From positions 1 through 8,888 of the forward strand of contig CBDVAK010000138.1 of the NCBI GenBank assembly GCA_965371945.1: 8,888 nucleotides of DNA, read 5' to 3'. Below, piece by piece: positions 6,377 to 8,888 of this stretch. Numbering within the stretch: position 1 is the stretch's first letter; each line of letters opens with the position of its first letter. Below the pieces are notes generated by a model. It was not told where the DNA came from, made no database searches, and saw only the letters and a list, made by a program, of their open reading frames with translations. Made by a program: the position numbers and the translations under genes. The stretch is from CBDVAK01 sp965371945 (GTDB lineage: Bacteria > Pseudomonadota > Gammaproteobacteria > Competibacterales > JAHEDQ01).

Positions 6377-6402
6377 CGACGGGTGCCATGTGGCACCCGT
6401 CG
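6377..6402. terminator. Strong hairpin between amtB and glnK
   Basis: CGACGGGTGCCA (6377-6388) and TGGCACCCGTCG (6391-6402) are perfectly complementary around TG, effectively an 11-bp stem with a four-base loop. On the amtB strand it lies 17 nt after the stop and is followed by GGTCTTTACG, so the U tract is poor. It may be a leaky terminator or an mRNA-stabilising 3' structure that lowers expression of glnK-fetAB relative to amtB. Confidence 0.5.
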
Positions 6403-6419
6403 CCGGCTCCCTGCGGTCC

Positions 6420-7673
6420 TCAGACCTTGGCCGCGGTGAACTCGGGGTAGGCTTCCACCCCGCACTCCGAGAGGTCGACACCCTCGTATTCTTCCTCTTC
6501 GCTGACCCGTATGCCCATGATCAGCCGCACCAGCGACCAGACCAGCAGGCTGGCAACGAACACGAAACCGAAGATGACCCCCAAACCGATAAGCTGAGCA
6601 GACAGCGTGGCCTCCTCATTGGTCAACAGCACCGCCAGCAGGCCCCATATTCCTACCACGCCATGCACGGAAATGGCGCCGACCGGGTCGTCGATCCGGA
6701 GCTTGTCCAAGCCGACGATCGCAAGCACCACCAGCACGCCACCAACCGCTCCAATCAGGGTCGCGACTCCAGGCGTGGGTGTCAAAGGTTCCGCCGTTAT
6801 GGCAACCAGTCCGGCCAGAGCCCCGTTGAGAACCATGGTCAGATCGGCCTTGCCAAACAGCAGCCTGGCGGTGATCAGTGCAGCCACCACACCACCCGCG
6901 GCAGCCATGTTGGTGTTGACGAACACCTGTGCCACCGCGTTGGCCTCACCAACGTCGGAGAGCTTCAGTTCCGAACCACCGTTGAAACCGAACCAACCCA
7001 GCCAGAGGATAAAGGTACCCAGAGTCGCCAGCGGCAGATTGGCGCCCGGAATCGGGTGAACCACGCCGTTCTTGCCATATTTGCCTTTGCGCGCGCCCAG
7101 CAGCAGCACGCCGGCAAGCGCAGCAGTGGCGCCGGTCAGATGGACAACACCGGACCCGGCGAAATCCAGAAATCCCAGATCATTGAGAAAACCACCACCC
7201 CACTTCCAATAGCCCTGCAGGGGATAGATGAAACCGGTAAGAAACACCGCAAAAACCAGAAACGACCACAGCTTCATGCGCTCAGCCACCGCACCGGAGA
7301 CGATCGACATCGCCGTGGCCACGAATACCACCTGGAAGAAGAAATCCGACATGGTGGAGTAATAGGGCGCATCATCACCGCCCGCCAGCACGGCCTCGAC
7401 AGTATTGTCGGCACCCAGCAGGAAAGAGATACCCGGCCAGTAGGCGTTGACCGCCTCGGCGGGGTACATGATGTTGTAGCCCACCAACAAGTACATGATG
7501 CAAGCCACCGCGAACAGCGCGACATTCTTGGTCAGGATCTCGCTGGTGTTCTTGGCCCTGACCAGACCCGCTTCCAGCATGGCGAAACCGGCCGCCATCC
7601 ACATCACCAGGGCACCCGACACCAAAAAGTAGAAAGTATCGAGCGCGTAGCTCAATTCCTTGATTGCGTCCAC
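6420..7673 (-). CDS. amtB: Ammonium transporter AmtB
   Basis: This is a 417-residue Amt/Rh channel with about eleven transmembrane helices, imported-ammonium family. Key residues are visible: D170 and H178 (DFAGSGVVHLTG) and H337 (ISVHGVVGIWG), which form the conserved Asp and the twin-histidine pore. The Phe gate region (DFFFQVVFV) and the GWFGFNGGS stretch are also present. The cytoplasmic tail ends EEEEYEGVDLSECGVEAYPEF, the part that contacts GlnK. No separate cleaved signal peptide is evident. The GTG start at 7673 has AAGAGG at about 6 nt. The leader upstream carries a sigma-54 promoter with IHF and NtrC-like sites, so strong induction under nitrogen limitation is expected. It is the first intact gene of the amtB-glnK-fetA-fetB block. 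Confidence 0.97.
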   Translation of the reverse strand: MDAIKELSYALDTFYFLVSGALVMWMAAGFAMLEAGLVRAKNTSEILTKNVALFAVACIMYLLVGYNIMYPAEAVNAYWPGISFLLGADNTVEAVLAGGDDAPYYSTMSDFFFQVVFVATAMSIVSGAVAERMKLWSFLVFAVFLTGFIYPLQGYWKWGGGFLNDLGFLDFAGSGVVHLTGATAALAGVLLLGARKGKYGKNGVVHPIPGANLPLATLGTFILWLGWFGFNGGSELKLSDVGEANAVAQVFVNTNMAAAGGVVAALITARLLFGKADLTMVLNGALAGLVAITAEPLTPTPGVATLIGAVGGVLVVLAIVGLDKLRIDDPVGAISVHGVVGIWGLLAVLLTNEEATLSAQLIGLGVIFGFVFVASLLVWSLVRLIMGIRVSEEEEYEGVDLSECGVEAYPEFTAAKV

Positions 7674-7718
7674 GTTACACCTCTTCTCAAGTCACCAGTG
7701 TGTCAATCCGAACCGGGG

Positions 7719-7774
7719 TCAGAGCGCCTCGCGTACGTCATCGAGCTTGAACGGCTTGACGATTGCGGTTTCAC
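7719..7774 (-). pseudogene. Remnant of a second glnK (P-II) gene upstream of amtB
   Basis: In one minus-strand frame this stretch reads ETAIVKPFKLDDVREAL and then TGA, matching residues 5-20 of the intact GlnK (TAIIKPFKLDDVREAL). Over 7725-7770 it agrees with 6243-6288 at 39 of 46 bases. Six of the seven changes are synonymous and one gives Ile to Val. A strong AGGAGG (7780-7785) with a GTG at 7774, five bases on, marks the old start, but about 7 bases after it are missing, so the GTG is out of frame with the P-II codons. The middle and end of the gene are gone. It occupies the slot where glnK normally precedes amtB. See the findings for two possible origins. Confidence 0.8.
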
Positions 7775-7847
7775 GACAACCTCCTGTTGCATCGTGGATC
7801 ACGGGCGTCGTCCGGACCTACCTGCAGATTGCGGCTGACCGACCATC

Positions 7848-7863
7848 AGCAGAAGCTGTGCCA
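7848..7863 (-). promoter_or_regulatory. Sigma-54 promoter for amtB
   Basis: The minus strand reads TGGCACAGCTTCTGCT from 7863 to 7848. The -24 GG and -12 GC are separated by exactly 10 bases, and TGGCAC matches the consensus fully; the -12 part (CTGC) differs by one base from TTGC. Transcription would begin near 7837, giving a leader of about 164 nt that includes the glnK remnant. Confidence 0.8.
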
Positions 7864-7882
7864 CGTCGGCGTTTAAGTTAAG

Positions 7883-7895
7883 AATCAGAGTCTTA
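7883..7895 (+). promoter_or_regulatory. IHF binding site between enhancer and sigma-54 promoter
   Basis: AATCAGAGTCTTA fits the IHF consensus WATCAR-N4-TTR at every defined position. It lies about 46-58 bp upstream of the predicted start, between the -24/-12 element and the NtrC-like dyads, which is where IHF bends DNA at sigma-54 promoters. The same stretch contains a TAAGA/TCTTA inverted repeat. Confidence 0.65.
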
Positions 7896-7928
7896 TGAGA
7901 TCTCCCCAAGCAGCCGGAAGGATTAGCC

Positions 7929-7974
7929 GCACCACCGCAATGCATCATTTTGGTGCGCGCACCGTGTTGGTGCA
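7929..7974. promoter_or_regulatory. Cluster of NtrC-like enhancer sites
   Basis: GCACCGTGTTGGTGCA (7959-7974) has the GCAC-N7-GTGC geometry of NtrC sites such as those at E. coli glnA. A second dyad at 7942-7956 (GCAT-N7-GTGC) and a weaker third at 7929-7943 (GCAC-N7-ATGC) adjoin it. Their centres fall about 129, 112 and 99 bp upstream of the predicted amtB start. The outer two are 30 bp apart, about three helical turns, like paired NtrC enhancers. Confidence 0.7.
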
Positions 7975-7981
7975 TTTGGTC

Positions 7982-8010
7982 GCGATACAATCCCTGCACG
8001 CTGCGATACA
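7982..8010 (+). promoter_or_regulatory. Direct repeat and candidate -10 in the ubiK promoter region
   Basis: GCGATACA occurs at 7982-7989 and again at 8003-8010, 21 bp apart, two helical turns on the same face. TACAAT (7986-7991) is a 5/6 match to a -10 box but no good -35 was found. The rest of the 377-base gene-free stretch 7674-8050 holds the amtB leader, the glnK remnant and the nitrogen-control sites listed separately. Confidence 0.35.
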
Positions 8011-8050
8011 CTGCGGCAACTGCGACAAAACATCATGAGGAACAGTAACG

Positions 8051-8323
8051 ATGGCCATGGACCCCAAGGTCCTCGATGATCTGGCACACCGGCTGGCTGA
8101 CGCCGTGCCGGGTCCACTACGTCAACTGCAGCAGGATGTGGAAAGCAATTTCCGGTCGGTACTGCAGGGTGCCTTTGCACGCATGAACCTGGTCACGCGG
8201 GAGGAATTCGATGTGCAGGCCGCTGTTTTGAAACGAAGCCGGGAGATTCTCATCAAACTGGAAAAGCGGGTGGACGAACTGGAACGAGAGAAGCCATCAG
8301 CGCAAGCCGAACCAAAGGCGTGA
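8051..8323 (+). CDS. ubiK: Ubiquinone biosynthesis accessory factor UbiK (YqiC, BMFP domain)
   Basis: The product is a 90-residue helical protein. MDPKVLDDLAHRLADAVPGPLRQLQQDVESNFRSVL is followed by the family core ARMNLVTREEFDVQAAVLKRSREILIKLEKRVDELE, which matches E. coli UbiK ([25 protein letters not shown]). The C-terminal half is a coiled coil for oligomerisation. UbiK works with UbiJ in the cytosolic Ubi complex for aerobic ubiquinone synthesis and also has membrane-fusogenic properties. The ATG at 8051 has GAGG at about 10 nt, while an ATG at 8057 aligns better with the E. coli start, so either is possible. The gene is divergent from amtB across a shared control region; linkage of ubiK to glnK-amtB is known in pseudomonads. 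Confidence 0.93.
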   Translation: MAMDPKVLDDLAHRLADAVPGPLRQLQQDVESNFRSVLQGAFARMNLVTREEFDVQAAVLKRSREILIKLEKRVDELEREKPSAQAEPKA

Positions 8324-8354
8324 ACGCTCGCTCGTCGCCTTTGAGAGAGATAGA

Positions 8355-8429
8355 GGGGGCAGGTGGGAATGGCGCTGACTTAAGGCGCAAGCGGCTTAAG
8401 CCTGTGCCATTCGGTTGCGTCCCCTTTTT
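8355..8429 (+). terminator. Large nested hairpin with T run after ubiK (possible REP/MITE-like repeat)
   Basis: GAATGGC (8367-8373) pairs with GCCATTC (8406-8412), and inside it CTTAAG (8379-8384) pairs with CTTAAG (8395-8400) around a 10-nt loop. GGGGG (8355-8359) and CCCC (8421-8424) may pair outside. The structure ends in TTTTT (8425-8429), so it should terminate ubiK transcription. Its size and nested symmetry are unusual for a simple terminator and suggest a dispersed palindromic element. The stretch 8324-8466 holds no gene. Confidence 0.6.
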
Positions 8430-8466
8430 AATCCATCAGCACCTAGCTGCCGTTCAGCAACGCCAC

Positions 8467-8888
8467 CTAGTGGATGACTTCGTCAAGCGTCGATGCGGTG
8501 AGGATCCGTTCCGACCATTCCAGAAGCGTTTCGGCATCCGCGGTCTCGATGCGACGGCGCGCCTGTTCCGGCAGCTCACCGAACTTACGCCGTACCAGAC
8601 GGAGAAGCATCTGAGCTTCGCCCTGCTGCATGCCCTGCTGCATGCCCTGCTGCATGCCTTCTTTCCTAAAACGCTCGGCAAAACTGGCCATGGCTTCTGC
8701 CTCTTGCGAATAGTCCCGTTGGTACCTCGCTCGCTCATTATCATCGAGCCCGGCGTATATGTCGACGAAGTCCAGATACTTGAGCTGCTTTTCCGGGCTC
8801 AGCTCCAGTTCGGTCAGACCGCGGATGGCGTGGGCATAGACTTCGACCCGACGCTCCGGCGCGTAGCTCATGTTCGGCAGGTTCAGGC
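8467..8888 (-). CDS. Rpn-family recombination-promoting nuclease (DUF4351 C-terminus), 5' part cut by window edge
   Basis: The minus-strand frame ends with TAG at 8467-8469 and is open to the window edge (about 140 codons). The visible part is the C-terminal portion of an Rpn/PD-(D/E)XK protein: the segment LNLPNMSYAPERRVEVYAHA, a helical stretch LSPEKQLKYLDFVDIYAGLD, a GMQQ repeat and a DUF4351-like tail (QMLLRLVRRKFGELPEQARR...SERILTA). The nuclease core should lie outside the window. An internal ATG at 8871 is probably not the true start because upstream codons (LNLPN) continue the conserved sequence. Rpn proteins are RecA-independent DNA endonucleases in E. coli, implicated in recombination and phage defence. 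Whether this copy is whole cannot be seen. Confidence 0.82.
   Translation of the reverse strand, partial: LNLPNMSYAPERRVEVYAHAIRGLTELELSPEKQLKYLDFVDIYAGLDDNERARYQRDYSQEAEAMASFAERFRKEGMQQGMQQGMQQGEAQMLLRLVRRKFGELPEQARRRIETADAETLLEWSERILTASTLDEVIH
8621..8656. repeat. Three perfect 12-bp tandem repeats inside the Rpn-family gene
   Basis: CCCTGCTGCATG is repeated three times without a mismatch. On the coding strand it encodes a four-residue unit (GMQQ) repeated in a hydrophilic linker before the DUF4351 tail. The unit is a multiple of three, so copy-number change by slippage would lengthen or shorten the linker without a frameshift. Confidence 0.92.

Noticed and set aside
6377..6402. TGGCAC in the amtB-glnK hairpin as a sigma-54 promoter for glnK
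   Set aside because: No GC follows at the required 10-base distance, and the sequence is better explained as one arm of the hairpin.
6390..7838. A 482-codon plus-strand open frame
   Set aside because: It is the complement of amtB and its leader. Its translation is rich in His, Gln and Arg with no recognisable domain, while the minus strand encodes a full-length AmtB.
8621..8656. Tandem repeat as a CRISPR or non-coding satellite
   Set aside because: Units are contiguous with no spacers and are in frame within an Rpn-family coding region.

Overview
The window looks like ordinary chromosomal DNA from a high-GC gammaproteobacterium. The main reasons are a UbiK (YqiC) gene next to an ammonium-transport/P-II locus, which is a pseudomonad-like arrangement, a GcvA-type LysR regulator divergent from a small DUF1127 gene, and an Rpn-family gene of the kind frequent in purple-sulfur-bacterium-like genomes. 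The taxonomic guess is inference only. I found no rRNA, tRNA, CRISPR array, prophage or intact insertion sequence.

Layout. (1) 1-1380, minus strand: the 5' part of a small exported protein of unknown function, lying downstream of a GcvA-like LysR regulator. (2) 1532-1787, plus strand: a DUF1127 protein, divergent from the regulator, with palindromes in the shared promoter region and a clean intrinsic terminator. (3) 1870-2597, plus strand: a FitAB/VapBC toxin-antitoxin pair with two perfect inverted repeats upstream, one of which flanks the ribosome binding site. (4) 2756-4576, plus strand: a membrane-bound class III nucleotide cyclase (TM, periplasmic sensor, TM, HAMP, cyclase), which overlaps the next gene tail to tail. 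(5) 4545-7673, minus strand: amtB, glnK, fetA-like ATPase and fetB-like permease, in transcription order. (6) 7674-8050: a 377-base divergent control region. (7) 8051-8323, plus strand: ubiK, followed by a large hairpin with a T run. (8) 8467-8888, minus strand: the 3' part of an Rpn-family (PD-(D/E)XK nuclease, DUF4351) gene with a perfect 12-bp coding repeat.

The most informative part is 7674-7974. Read on the minus strand toward amtB, it holds two or three NtrC-like dyads (GCAC-N7-GTGC type), a full match to the IHF consensus, and a sigma-54 -24/-12 element (TGGCACAGCTTCTGCT), in the order and spacing of a classical nitrogen-starvation promoter. The leader between that promoter and amtB contains a broken P-II gene: a strong ribosome binding site, then about 16 codons matching the N-terminus of GlnK (TAIVKPFKLDDVREAL), then a stop. 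The usual glnK-amtB order therefore appears to have been lost. An intact glnK now sits behind amtB and runs directly into a FetAB-type ABC exporter.

Taken together, the minus-strand block looks like an NtrC-controlled ammonium uptake and sensing operon. AmtB imports ammonium and GlnK gates AmtB. FetAB, known as an iron exporter in E. coli, may be co-transcribed through the 10-nt gap after glnK. A hairpin between amtB and glnK could attenuate downstream expression. I see no clear previously undescribed system. The glnK remnant and the P-II/FetAB linkage are the points most worth following.
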